From Micromonospora sp. RP3T (GTDB lineage: Bacteria > Actinomycetota > Actinomycetes > Mycobacteriales > Micromonosporaceae): 64,000 bases of DNA. The first letter of the stretch is position 1. Every line of letters begins with the position of its first letter. The notes under the pieces are model-generated. The model worked only from the letters and a program-made list of their open reading frames with translations, had not been told where the DNA came from and searched no databases. The stretch is from assembly GCF_003027925.1 (NCBI RefSeq), contig NZ_PYPS01000002.1, forward strand, positions 328,801 through 392,800, given 5' to 3'. Of this stretch, positions 44,801 to 52,682 are shown one piece after another. A program made the translations under genes and the position numbers.

Positions 44801-46018
44801 GCTGTTCACGAGCTTGCCCAGGCGCAGCCCGTTACGGCGGATGACCTCCAGCTCCTCGCGGACCGGCCCGTCGGCGTCCCGCAGCCGGCCCCGCAACTCG
44901 TCCACCGGCCCCATGATCAGCGTCAGCGGGGTGCGGAACTCGTGGCTGATGTTGGAGAAGAACGCGGTCTTCGCCCGGTCCAGCTCGGCGAGCTCCTCGG
45001 CCCGCCGCTGCTGGGCCTGGTAGCTGCGGGCGCTGGCGATCCCGGTCGCCACATGCCCGGCGGTCAGTTCCACGAACCCGCGGTAGCCGTCGTCGAGGGC
45101 CCGGTAGCGGTTGAGCCCGGCCACCAGGAACCCGTACGGCGTGCCGCCCTGCTGGCGCAGCGGCACCAGCAGGGCCTCGGTCGGCGGGTCCGGCCAGGCG
45201 CCCGTCGGCAGGTCGTGGCGCACGGCGGAGTCCAGCGGCACCCGGACCAGGTCCCCCTCGGTGACCGCCCGGGCCGGCCAGACCGCGTCGGGGTCGTCGA
45301 GCGAGAGCGTGGCCGGCGCCGCCGGATGGCCGGCGGCGAACCCGGTCGCCTCCGCCAACCGCGCGTCGCCCTCGTCACCGAACAGGTACGTCAGCGTGAA
45401 CGGCAGGTCGTGCGCGTTGCGCCCCAACTGGCGACCGGCGAAGGCGAGCGTCTCCTGCTCGGTGCGGATCACGCTCGGGTCGGAGCCGAGGTCCCGCAGC
45501 GTGGCCATCCGGCGCTCGCCGATGACCCGCTCGGTCTCCTCGCTGACCACGCAGAGCATCCCGACCAGCGTGCCGTCGTCGTCGCGCAGTGGGCTGTAGG
45601 AGAACGTGTGGTAGGTCTCCTCCCGGTAGCCGGCCCGTTCCAGGAACAGCAGCAGCCCTTCGTCCCAGGTCGCCTCGCCGGTGCGCAGCACGGTGTCGAT
45701 GCGGGGGCCGATGTCGGCCCAGATCTCCGCCCACACCTCGTTCGCCGGTCGGCCCAACGCCCACGGGTACTTGCGGCCCAGCGTGTCGCGGCGGTAGGCG
45801 GCATTGCAGAAGAACGTCAGCTCGGGGCCCCAGGCCATCCACATCGGGAAGCGGGAGGAGAGCAGGATGCGCACCGTCGTCCGCAGGCTCTGCGGCCACG
45901 CGTCGGGCTGCCCCAGCGGATGGGTCGACCAGTCGACCCGAGCCAGATCCGGGCCGATCTCACCGTCGACGGCGAACACGTCGGCACGTGTCCGCGGGTC
46001 GGTGCCAGCGCCGGTCAT
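41864..46018 (-). CDS. Giant hybrid sensor kinase / SpoIIE phosphatase / RsbW-like kinase
   Basis: This 1384-residue protein joins two signalling systems. In order: PAS (about 40-165); GAF (190-340); HisKA with phospho-His359 (FFSNISHEFRTPL); HATPase (460-575: NLLSNALKF, DTGIGV, GSGIGLAL); receiver with Asp683 (LVVSDVMMPRLDG); second PAS (770-890); second GAF (900-1040); PP2C-like SpoIIE phosphatase (1070-1255: GGDWYDTVELPDG, GDCVGHGLRA, GYDDDVALL); and an RsbW-type ATPase (1265-1375). It lacks transmembrane helices, so it is cytoplasmic. Light, oxygen or ligand sensing cannot be told apart. The overlapping STAS gene suggests control of a sigma factor through partner switching. Start is the ATG at 46018. 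Confidence 0.92.
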   Translation of the reverse strand: MTGAGTDPRTRADVFAVDGEIGPDLARVDWSTHPLGQPDAWPQSLRTTVRILLSSRFPMWMAWGPELTFFCNAAYRRDTLGRKYPWALGRPANEVWAEIWADIGPRIDTVLRTGEATWDEGLLLFLERAGYREETYHTFSYSPLRDDDGTLVGMLCVVSEETERVIGERRMATLRDLGSDPSVIRTEQETLAFAGRQLGRNAHDLPFTLTYLFGDEGDARLAEATGFAAGHPAAPATLSLDDPDAVWPARAVTEGDLVRVPLDSAVRHDLPTGAWPDPPTEALLVPLRQQGGTPYGFLVAGLNRYRALDDGYRGFVELTAGHVATGIASARSYQAQQRRAEELAELDRAKTAFFSNISHEFRTPLTLIMGPVDELRGRLRDADGPVREELEVIRRNGLRLGKLVNSLLDFSRIEAGRMQARYQPVDLAAVTADLASVFRSAVERAGLTFEVDCPPLPEPVHIDPGMWEKVVLNLLSNALKFTFDGSVRVELRAEHGQAVLRVVDTGIGVAEEEMPRLFERFHRIENARSRSDEGSGIGLALVKELVTLHGGSITASSTVGRGTAFTVRLPFGYAHLPADAIAPAGSGRVAVSAEPFVQEALRWLPGDPTAEVVREDATPVEGPAPARPGQVPARVLVADDNADMREYLTRLLRSAGHRVRAVADGQEALEAARTHTPDLVVSDVMMPRLDGLQLVAALRADSRTAGTPVLLLSARAGEEAAIEGLEAGADDYLVKPFPAAELLARVRANVELARLRNHHARWRTALIDSLQEAFFVCDEAGAVVEINAAFTDILGYGPEDLPYLPVQPWWPDPEAEPEAHRQVSAAFSVLIGQTKGTYTVPVTHRDGHRLWIATAFNQVDDPDTGRRVIVGTFRDVTTEHYAVQRETALAGLSLRLSQAEDLADALHGVLDEMRKLWRATGVVTAVFGDTAGPDVTATDPLLQWDTLPDERRQELLALRDTPLLTPVATPAHGAGIALEHPDGTMALWIDLGEKRPFTEQDQTLLALLAGHVAQGLHRVHQIDQQRETALALQRAILGPAQLPAGFAVRYAPASLPLKVGGDWYDTVELPDGRIAIVVGDCVGHGLRAATVMGQLRSACRALLLQDASPAQTLMALDRFAALLPGAQCATVLCGVLDPASGRLRYSSAGHPPAIVVHPDGTSELLDQGRSRPLAVRTGRERPEAEVTVPARATLMLYTDGLVERRRQPLTAGIDRAVTAIQEGRGVPVEALATAVMDQLTPEAGYDDDVALLLYRHPGPLELDFPAESSRLAEVRTALRGWLDRCGLAPANSYNVLVAAGEACANAIEHGHRDSPGGRIRLRAAATADALRLSVTDSGHWRDRDRPSDPHRGRGLVLMRALMDSITVTPGATGTTVDMQARIIR

Positions 46019-46328
46019 CGCCCGAGTCTCCCTCACCACAGCAGATCCCGCTCGTCCAGGTCGACGCACCACCGTGGGCGACAAATCCGGATACAACCCG
46101 TCAGCGAGTCGCTCGAACGGCCCCTCGGAGTAGCTCTCCGTTCCGGTCTTGCCCCGATGGCGTCCCTGCCATGCCACCGACCGCCGTCGGGAGTGCCACA
46201 CTCCCGGCCGCTGCCCGCCCGGCCGCTGTGACGCTTCCCGTCGTCGTCGGCCGAGGCGTGGGTGTGCGCGGACCGGGGCCTGCCGCCGGACGCCACGGAC
46301 GCCGCGGGGAAGGCCGGAAAACGCCGAA

Positions 46329-46351
46329 GGCAGGGAGACGCGCTCCCTGCC
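46329..46351. promoter_or_regulatory. 9-bp hairpin upstream of the rifamycin element
   Basis: GGCAGGGAG (46329-46337) and CTCCCTGCC (46343-46351) form a perfect stem with a 5-base loop, 24 bases before the rifamycin-associated element. It may be an operator or a small terminator protecting the rph promoter. The remainder of the 432-base gap 46019-46450 shows no gene. Confidence 0.4.
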
Positions 46352-46374
46352 ACTTCTAACGTATATCGCACCCC

Positions 46375-46394
46375 GGGGCTTGCGGCAAGACCCC
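46375..46394 (+). promoter_or_regulatory. Rifamycin-associated element (RAE)
   Basis: GGGGCTTGCGGCAAGACCCC is an inverted repeat with the form described for the RAE, the conserved DNA motif found upstream of rifamycin-inactivating genes in actinomycetes and required for their induction by rifamycins. It lies 56 bases before the rph start, in the expected orientation and position. Confidence 0.9.
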
Positions 46395-46450
46395 GGTGGT
46401 GCCGCAGAATCGTCGGCCGGACGCGGATGAGCTGGGGAAACGGGGGCACG

Positions 46451-49057
46451 ATGAGGGCCGGACGATACGTGGTCGGGTTCGACGAGATCGACGAGGAGCA
46501 GCTCGCAACCGTCGGTGGGAAGGGCGCGCACCTGGGGGCGCTGTCGCGGCTCGACGGGGTGAGCGTGCCGCCCGGCTTCTGTGTGACCACCGACGCGTAC
46601 CGGCGGGCCGTGGCGGACCTGCCGGCACTCGACGCGCCGCTCGACCGGCTCTGCGGGCTGGGCCCCGACGAGCGGCAGGCGATCCGGACGGTCAGCGCCG
46701 AGATCTGCCGCGTCGTCGAGGAGGCGACCGTGCCGGGCGAGGTCGCGGCGGCGATCAGCGGGGCGCTGGCCGGGCTCGGCGCGCACGCCGCCTACGCGGT
46801 GCGGTCCAGCGCGACGGCGGAGGACCTGCCGACGGCCTCCTTCGCCGGCCAGCAGGACACCTACCTGAACGTGGTCGGCCCGGACGAGATCCGCACCCAC
46901 GTCGCCAGGTGCTGGGCGTCGCTGTTCACCGAGCGGGCGGTGACCTACCGCCTCCGCAACGGCATCGATCACCGTACGGTGCAGATGGCCGTGGTGGTGC
47001 AGCGGATGGTGCTCCCGGACGCGGCGGGGATCCTGTTCACCGCCGACCCGGTCAGCGGAAACCGGAAGGTCGCCACCGTGGAGGCCGGCTTCGGTCTGGG
47101 CGAGGCCCTGGTCGCCGGCCTGGTCACCCCGGACCGGTTCACGGTACGCGACGACCGGGTCCTCGCCCGGACCATCGCCACCAAGGCGCGGGCCGTCCGC
47201 GCCGTGCCGGGCGGCGGGACGCGGACTGAGGCGGTCGATCCGGCCCGGCGGGAGCAGCCCGCGCTGACCGACGAGCAGGTCGTCCGTCTCGTCCGGCTCG
47301 GGCGGCTGATCGAGGCGCGGTTCGGCGGCCCGCAGGACGTGGAGTGGGCCCTGGCCGACGGCGAACTCCACATCCTCCAGAGCCGCCCGATCACCACGCT
47401 GTTCCCGGTCCCGGTGGTCGACGACGGGCAGAACCACGTCTACCTCTCGGTCGGCCACCAGCAGATGATGACCGACGCGATGAAGCCGCTGGGGCTGTCG
47501 ATGTGGCGGCTGACCGCCATGGCGCCGATGCACGAGGCCGGTGGCCGGCTGTTCGTCGACGCCACCCGGCACCTGGCCACCCCGGCGGGCCGGGCCGCCT
47601 TCCTGGACCTGATGACCAGATCGGATCCGCTGACCAGGGACGCGCTGGAGACGATCCTGGAGCGCGGTGACGTCGTGCCGACGCGGGCCGACGACGGCCC
47701 CGCCGGTCCGCCCCCCGGGCTGCCGTCGGCGACGATCGAGACCGACCCGGCCGTGGTCACCGCGCTGATCGAGCGGAGTCGGGCCAGCATCGCCGCGCTG
47801 CGGCGCGACATCGGCACCCGGACCGGGCCGGCGTTGTTCGACTTCCTGGTGGCGGAGGCGTTCCCGGAGCACAAGCGGGCCCTCGTCGACCCGGTCAACA
47901 TGCAGGCGATCATGGCCGGGATGGAGGCCACCTGGTGGCTCAACGACAAGCTGGGGGAGTGGCTGGGCGAGCGGAACGCCGCCGACACGCTCACGCTGTC
48001 CGCCCCCGGCAACGTCACCTCGGAGATGGGCCTGGCGCTGCTCGACGTCGCCGACGTCATCCGCCCCCACCCCGAGGTGGTGGCGTTCCTGCGGGACGTC
48101 GCGGACGACGACGGCTTCCTGGACGAGCTGCCGAAGCTGCCGGGCGGACGCGAGGCACACGACGCCCTCCAGGACTACCTCGACCGGTACGGCATGCGGT
48201 GCGTCGGCGAGATCGACATCACCCGGCCACGGTGGAGCGAGCGGCCGGCCACCCTCGTACCGCTGATCCTCGACCACGTCCGGAACTTCGCGCCCGGCGC
48301 CGCCGGACGGCGTTTCGCGCAGGGCCGGCAGGCGGTGCAGCGGAAGGCCCGGGAGGTGCTCGACCGGCTCCGGGCCCTGCCGGACGGGGACCGCAAGGCC
48401 GACGAGACCCAGCGGATGATCGACCGGGTCCGGACCTTCATCGGCTACCGCGAGTACCCGAAGTACGCCATCGTGAGCCGCTACCTCGTCTACAAGCAGG
48501 CGCTGATGGCGGAGGCCGACCGGCTGGTACGCGACGGTGTGCTGCCCGACCGGGAGGACGTCTTCTTCCTCACCTTCGACGAGTTCCGCGACGCGGTGCG
48601 GACGCGCCGGGTGGACGCGCGGCTCGTCCGCGAGCGCGCGGAGACGTTCCGGTTCCACCAGGCGCTCACGCCACCCCGCGTGCTCACCTCGGACGGCGAG
48701 GCGGTCCACGGGGCGTACCGGCGCGACGACCTGCCGAGCGGCGCGCTGGCCGGCGTGCCGGTGTCGGCCGGCACGGTGGAGGGTCGGGCCCGGGTCATCC
48801 TCGACCTGGCCCGCGCGGACCTCGAACCGGGCGACATCCTCGTCACCGTCCACACCGACCCGAGTTGGACGCCGCTGTTCGTCGCCGTGGCCGGCCTGGT
48901 GACGGAGGTGGGCGGGCCGATGACCCACGGCGCGGTCATCGCCCGGGAGTACGGCCTGCCGGCCGTGGTGAACGTGCCGCGGGCCACCCGGCTGATCCCC
49001 GACGGGCAGCGGATCCGCGTGCACGGCTCCGGCGGGTACGTCGAGCTGCTGACCTGA
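46451..49057 (+). CDS. rph: Rifampin phosphotransferase
   Basis: This 868-residue three-domain enzyme inactivates rifamycins by moving the beta-phosphate of ATP to the drug's ansa-chain hydroxyl. Order: an ATP-binding domain (1-320) like PEP synthase (GGKGAHLGALSRLDGVSVPP, YAVRSSATAEDLPTASFAGQ); a large helical drug-binding domain (about 330-750); and the swivelling phosphohistidine domain with His826 in GGPMTHGAVIA, matching His825 of the Listeria enzyme. The length equals that of characterised RPHs (about 867), whereas true PEP synthase lacks the central domain. The ATG at 46451 follows the rifamycin element by 56 bases. The gene is monocistronic and divergent from the sensor gene. Confidence 0.95.
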   Translation: MRAGRYVVGFDEIDEEQLATVGGKGAHLGALSRLDGVSVPPGFCVTTDAYRRAVADLPALDAPLDRLCGLGPDERQAIRTVSAEICRVVEEATVPGEVAAAISGALAGLGAHAAYAVRSSATAEDLPTASFAGQQDTYLNVVGPDEIRTHVARCWASLFTERAVTYRLRNGIDHRTVQMAVVVQRMVLPDAAGILFTADPVSGNRKVATVEAGFGLGEALVAGLVTPDRFTVRDDRVLARTIATKARAVRAVPGGGTRTEAVDPARREQPALTDEQVVRLVRLGRLIEARFGGPQDVEWALADGELHILQSRPITTLFPVPVVDDGQNHVYLSVGHQQMMTDAMKPLGLSMWRLTAMAPMHEAGGRLFVDATRHLATPAGRAAFLDLMTRSDPLTRDALETILERGDVVPTRADDGPAGPPPGLPSATIETDPAVVTALIERSRASIAALRRDIGTRTGPALFDFLVAEAFPEHKRALVDPVNMQAIMAGMEATWWLNDKLGEWLGERNAADTLTLSAPGNVTSEMGLALLDVADVIRPHPEVVAFLRDVADDDGFLDELPKLPGGREAHDALQDYLDRYGMRCVGEIDITRPRWSERPATLVPLILDHVRNFAPGAAGRRFAQGRQAVQRKAREVLDRLRALPDGDRKADETQRMIDRVRTFIGYREYPKYAIVSRYLVYKQALMAEADRLVRDGVLPDREDVFFLTFDEFRDAVRTRRVDARLVRERAETFRFHQALTPPRVLTSDGEAVHGAYRRDDLPSGALAGVPVSAGTVEGRARVILDLARADLEPGDILVTVHTDPSWTPLFVAVAGLVTEVGGPMTHGAVIAREYGLPAVVNVPRATRLIPDGQRIRVHGSGGYVELLT

Positions 49058-49063
49058 TCCGGC

Positions 49064-50755
49064 TCAGGCGGCGCCCCGGTCGACCAGGCTGAACGTGGTG
49101 TCGATCGGGGCGTCGCCCATCTCCTGGACGTAGATCTCCTTCTCGGTGTCCTCCCACTGCACCACGCCGTACTTCTCGCTGACGATCGAGTAGGAGGTGC
49201 GGCCCTTGTCGTCCTTGCCCTCCTTGGAGATGCTGAACACGGTGGCCCCGGTGGGTTCGCACTCGGCGCCGACCAGGGACGCGTACCCCTCGGGGTCGAG
49301 CTTGACGCCGAGGCACGGACGGTGCGCGATGTCCGGGTTCACCGACTTGATCATGTAGTCGACGCCGACCGGTTCGAGCACGAAGAGCGCGTCCTTGCCG
49401 GTGCCGTCGCCGACCGTCAGCTCACCGTCGAACGGCAGCGACAGGTCCCGGTCGATCTCCACCACGTGCAGCAGGAGCCGGCGCTGACCGGCCAGCATGG
49501 CCCGGGTCCGGTCGGCCGTCGCCGACGGCGACCCGCCCGGGGTGCGGGACGCGGGCGTCGCGGCGGGCGTGCCGCCGGTCGAGGGGGACGCGGACGGCGG
49601 GCCGCCAGGGGTCGGCGTGCCGCTGCCGGCGGAGCCGGTGGGCGTCGAACCGGACCGGTCGCCCACCAGGTCCGCGCCGAACAGCGCGGCCGGCACCAGC
49701 ACCGCCATCACGGCCGCGCCGGCGGCCAGCCCGATGAGCCGGCGGCGCCGCGTCGTGGCCGCGCCGGCGTCCGCCGCGGCGCCCCGGTCCGTGCCGTCGG
49801 GGCCGCCTCCCGCCGCAGGGTCGGCGTTCGCTCCCGCGCCGGTGGCGGGGCCGGGACCGGCACCGGGGCCGCTCGCCGCTGCCGCGCCGGCGGGCGTCAC
49901 CGGCCCGGCGGCCCGGACGGCGACCCCACCCGCCGGCGCGGCCGCGGTCAGGAGGCCGTCGAGCAGGTCCCGGGCCGAGGGCCGGTCGGCCGGATCCTTC
50001 TCCAGCGCCCGGGAGACCAGCTCCCGCAGCGGCCCGTCCAGACCGGTCAGGTCCGGCGGCTGGGTCATGATCCGCATCGCGGTGGCGGTGGCGGACTCGC
50101 CCTCGAACGGCGTCCGGCCGGTCGCGGCGAAGGCGACCACGGCGCCCCAGGCGAAGATGTCCGCGGCCGGGCCGGTGCGTTGGCCGGACGCGCTCTCGAA
50201 CCGCTCCGGAGCCATGTACGCGACGGTGCCGACCATCTGGTCGGTCCGGGTGTGCTGGCTGGTGGCCTCGAACGCGCGGGCGATGCCGAAGTCGATGACC
50301 TTGATCCCGCCGGGCGCGACCAGCACGTTGGCGGGTTTCAGGTCCCGGTGGATCACGCCGGCGCCGTGGATGGCGGTGAGCGCGGTGGCCACCCCGACCG
50401 CGATGCCGTGCACGCCGGCCGTCGTCATCGGCCCCCGGTCCCGGACCACCTGCACCAGGCTGGGCCCGTCGACGTACTCCACCACCAGGTACGGCGGTTC
50501 GTGGTCCGGGTCGGCGTCCAGCACCTCGGCGGTGCAGAACGGCGGCACCTGGCGGGCCCGGTTCACCTCGCTGCGGAACCGGCCCCGGAACTCGTCGTGG
50601 TGGGACAGTTCGGCGCGGACCACCTTGACCGCTACCTGCCGGCCCTGGGGCGACCGGGCCAGGAACACGCTGCCCATGCCGCCCTCGCCGAGCCGGCCGA
50701 GCAGTTCGTAGCCACCGAGCCGGACCGGGTCACCGGGACGCAGTCCCTCGTTCAC
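49064..50755 (-). CDS. Membrane serine/threonine protein kinase with extracytoplasmic domain
   Basis: This 563-residue Hanks-type kinase has its kinase domain at residues 10-270: GEGGMGSVFLA, ATP-binding Lys in VAVKVV, catalytic HRDLKPANV, DFGIARAF and the APE segment MAPERFES. A Gly/Ala/Pro-rich juxtamembrane segment (280-345) leads to one transmembrane helix (about 347-370). A Ser/Pro/Thr linker (372-415) follows, then an outside domain of about 140 residues (LLLHVVEIDRDLSLPFDGEL to the end) with two Cys; it is not PASTA and I do not recognise it. The GTG at 50755 is the likely start. It converges on rph with only six bases between stops. Confidence 0.9.
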   Translation of the reverse strand: MNEGLRPGDPVRLGGYELLGRLGEGGMGSVFLARSPQGRQVAVKVVRAELSHHDEFRGRFRSEVNRARQVPPFCTAEVLDADPDHEPPYLVVEYVDGPSLVQVVRDRGPMTTAGVHGIAVGVATALTAIHGAGVIHRDLKPANVLVAPGGIKVIDFGIARAFEATSQHTRTDQMVGTVAYMAPERFESASGQRTGPAADIFAWGAVVAFAATGRTPFEGESATATAMRIMTQPPDLTGLDGPLRELVSRALEKDPADRPSARDLLDGLLTAAAPAGGVAVRAAGPVTPAGAAAASGPGAGPGPATGAGANADPAAGGGPDGTDRGAAADAGAATTRRRRLIGLAAGAAVMAVLVPAALFGADLVGDRSGSTPTGSAGSGTPTPGGPPSASPSTGGTPAATPASRTPGGSPSATADRTRAMLAGQRRLLLHVVEIDRDLSLPFDGELTVGDGTGKDALFVLEPVGVDYMIKSVNPDIAHRPCLGVKLDPEGYASLVGAECEPTGATVFSISKEGKDDKGRTSYSIVSEKYGVVQWEDTEKEIYVQEMGDAPIDTTFSLVDRGAA

Positions 50756-50907
50756 TCCGGGCCTCCGCAGGCCGCAACCGCCCCGCGAACCGACACGCCT
50801 GTCACGCAGTTCCCCTTCGGACGCCCCGATGACCGCCCGCAGCCTACCGTCCGTCCCGCGCCCGCCCGGCGTGCGGCGTCCCGTCCCCGGCGACCGGGTC
50901 CGCCCGT

Positions 50908-50949
50908 GATCCGGCCGCCGCCCCGTGGGGACCCGGCGGCGGCCGGATC
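50908..50949 (-). terminator. Terminator hairpin after the GH54 gene
   Basis: GATCCGGCCGCCGCC (50908-50922) pairs perfectly with 50935-50949 around a 12-base loop, three bases beyond the GH54 stop on the minus strand. Confidence 0.75.
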
Positions 50950-50952
50950 GGC

Positions 50953-52410
50953 TCAGCGGTAGCCGGCGGCCACGACGTTGGCCTGGACCGCGTTCTCGGT
51001 CGCGTCCGAGGGGTAGCCGGCCACCATGGCCCCCTCGTAGAACGTGCCGACGCTCTGGTTCTTGTTGTCGATGCAGCAGTCGCCGCCGCTGCCCAGGATG
51101 ATCGCGCCCTGCTTCTTCATCGGGCTGTAGCCGGGAGGCAGCGACCCGTCGTAGAGCGTGTACAGGTTGCCGGACTGGGCGTTGCTGCCCTTGATGGCGA
51201 ACCGTGAGGTGCCGTTGTTCTTCAGCGTGGCGGTGACGAACTTGCTGGTGAAGGCGCGCTGGTTGGGGTTCCAGGTCTGGCTGCCGCCGGGGTAGAGGCC
51301 CCACTCCAGGTCGGCCTGGACCCAGGGGCCGCTGCCGGAGCAGCCGCCGAACCAGCAACTGGTGCCGAAGTAGATCGCGTCCATCGCGCCGGCGCCGTCG
51401 GCCCGGCGGGTGGTCTCGCTGTTGCCGTAGTCGAAGCAGCAGCCGCTGTTGACGTGCGTGCCGCTGGTGACCATGTACATGCCCTCGGGCGCGCTGCCGG
51501 TCGGGACGCCGGTCAGGTGACCGTCGCGCCAGTAGCTGCTGTTGCCGGGGATGAACAGCGAGTACGCCTTCGCGCCGCCGACCGTGATCGCCTCGCGGTT
51601 CGCCACGGCCGGTTGTACCGCGCCGCCGATGCCGCCGGAACCCTGGTAGCCGAGGTTGTTGCCCCGCGTCGTCTGGTCGTAGATCCAGGTGATGACGCAG
51701 GTGGTGTTGGCGCAGAACGAGTCCTGCGCGGCGGCGTTGGCGGGCCCGCCCGCGCTGAGCGTGGCGATGTCGCGGGTGGTGTTGTCGGAGGCGCGGCGCA
51801 CCTGGTAGAGCCGCCCGCTGTAGGCGCGGAACAGCGCCCGGGTGGTGCTGTGCGCGGCGACGCAGGGGGTGCCGCCGGCCGCGTAGATGTCACACGGCCC
51901 GTCGCCGCCCGGGGGCGGGGTGCTCGGTGGCGGCGTGGTGGGTGGCGTGCTCGTCGGCGGCGTCGTCGAGGGCGGCGTGCTGACGCCGCCGGTGCAGGTG
52001 GTGCCGTTGAGCGCGAAGCTGGTGGGGGCGGGGTTGCTGCCGGTCCACGATCCGTTGAAGCCGAAGCTGGTGCTGCCGCCGGTGGGGATGGCGCCGTTGT
52101 AGGAGACGTTGGCGGCGGTGACGGCGGCGCCGGTCTGGATGATGGTGGTGTTCCAGAACTGGGTGACGGTCTGGCCGGCGCCGAACGTCCAGGTCAGTCG
52201 CCAGTTGCTGACCGGGTCGCCGAGGTTGGTGACGGTGACGTTGGCGCCGAACCCGCCGGACCAGGACGAGGAGACGGTGTAGCTGACCGCGCAGCCGGTG
52301 GCGGCCGCGGCGGGCAGTTGGGTGGCGGTGAGGCCGGCGGTGGTGAGGGTGAGTGTGGTGGCGGCGGCGATCAACGCCGCCCGGTGGCGGGGATGGTGCG
52401 TGAGTCGCAC
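50953..52410 (-). CDS. Secreted CBM2-GH54 alpha-L-arabinofuranosidase
   Basis: This 485-residue extracellular enzyme has a signal peptide ending near AAAAT (about residue 33). An N-terminal CBM2 (about 35-135: CAVSYTVSSSWSGGFGANVT) and a Thr/Pro linker (140-168) precede a GH54 catalytic domain (about 170-485). The latter is recognised by GPCDIYAAGGTPCVAAHSTT, the SGGCCFD-like disulfide-rich stretch, the nucleophile-region ADLEWGLYPGG and the C-terminal GGDCCIDNKNQSVGTFYEGA. It lacks the C-terminal AbfB (CBM42) domain of fungal enzymes. It removes arabinose from arabinoxylan or arabinan. The GTG at 52410 has GGAGG upstream. Confidence 0.88.
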   Translation of the reverse strand: MRLTHHPRHRAALIAAATTLTLTTAGLTATQLPAAAATGCAVSYTVSSSWSGGFGANVTVTNLGDPVSNWRLTWTFGAGQTVTQFWNTTIIQTGAAVTAANVSYNGAIPTGGSTSFGFNGSWTGSNPAPTSFALNGTTCTGGVSTPPSTTPPTSTPPTTPPPSTPPPGGDGPCDIYAAGGTPCVAAHSTTRALFRAYSGRLYQVRRASDNTTRDIATLSAGGPANAAAQDSFCANTTCVITWIYDQTTRGNNLGYQGSGGIGGAVQPAVANREAITVGGAKAYSLFIPGNSSYWRDGHLTGVPTGSAPEGMYMVTSGTHVNSGCCFDYGNSETTRRADGAGAMDAIYFGTSCWFGGCSGSGPWVQADLEWGLYPGGSQTWNPNQRAFTSKFVTATLKNNGTSRFAIKGSNAQSGNLYTLYDGSLPPGYSPMKKQGAIILGSGGDCCIDNKNQSVGTFYEGAMVAGYPSDATENAVQANVVAAGYR

Positions 52411-52459
52411 GGGGACCTCCCGGTCCGTGAGTGGCGGTGGCGACGACCGACCGAGGCGA

Positions 52460-52473
52460 AGTGAGCGCTCACA
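52460..52473 (-). promoter_or_regulatory. LacI-type palindrome close to the GH54 start
   Basis: AGTGAGCGCTCACA contains the perfect 12-bp palindrome GTGAGCGCTCAC, 50 bases before the GH54 start codon. It shares the GCTCACA half with the site at 25203-25216. Confidence 0.6.
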
Positions 52474-52628
52474 TATGGCGCATGAGGTGAGCCTCGCGCG
52501 GGGGAGTGGCCGGTTGTCGACCCCTGCCGTTCCTCGGTCAACCGTCCCGAGCAGCGCCGGCCTGCCCTGGACCGGCGGCGGTGCGAAGTGCTGAGCTCCC
52601 GGTGCGCTCGCCAAGAGGCACCTGTCAA

Positions 52629-52642
52629 TGTTTTCGTTAACA
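52629..52642 (-). promoter_or_regulatory. LacI-type palindrome further upstream of GH54
   Basis: TGTTTTCGTTAACA has the TGTT-CG-AACA layout of LacI operators and lies between two direct copies of CTGTCAATG (52622-52630 and 52651-52659). It is 219 bases upstream of the GH54 start. On the minus strand each direct copy reads CATTGACAG and could supply a -35 TTGACA. Confidence 0.5.
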
Positions 52643-52682
52643 TCAACGGTCTGTCAATGGGCGGAACCGTTCCGACCGGCCG

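Noticed and set aside
46019..49024. Extension of the sensor frame upstream of 46018 to 49024
   Set aside because: The extension is antisense to rph and has no domain. The ATG at 46018 begins a normal PAS-containing protein.
46451..49057. Phosphoenolpyruvate synthase for the rph gene
   Set aside because: It shares the ATP-binding and His domains with PEP synthase but lacks the PEP-binding barrel. The length, the central domain and the upstream element all point to RPH.
50756..51358. Upstream extension of the Ser/Thr kinase frame
   Set aside because: It is antisense to the GH54 gene. The kinase domain starts right after the GTG at 50755.
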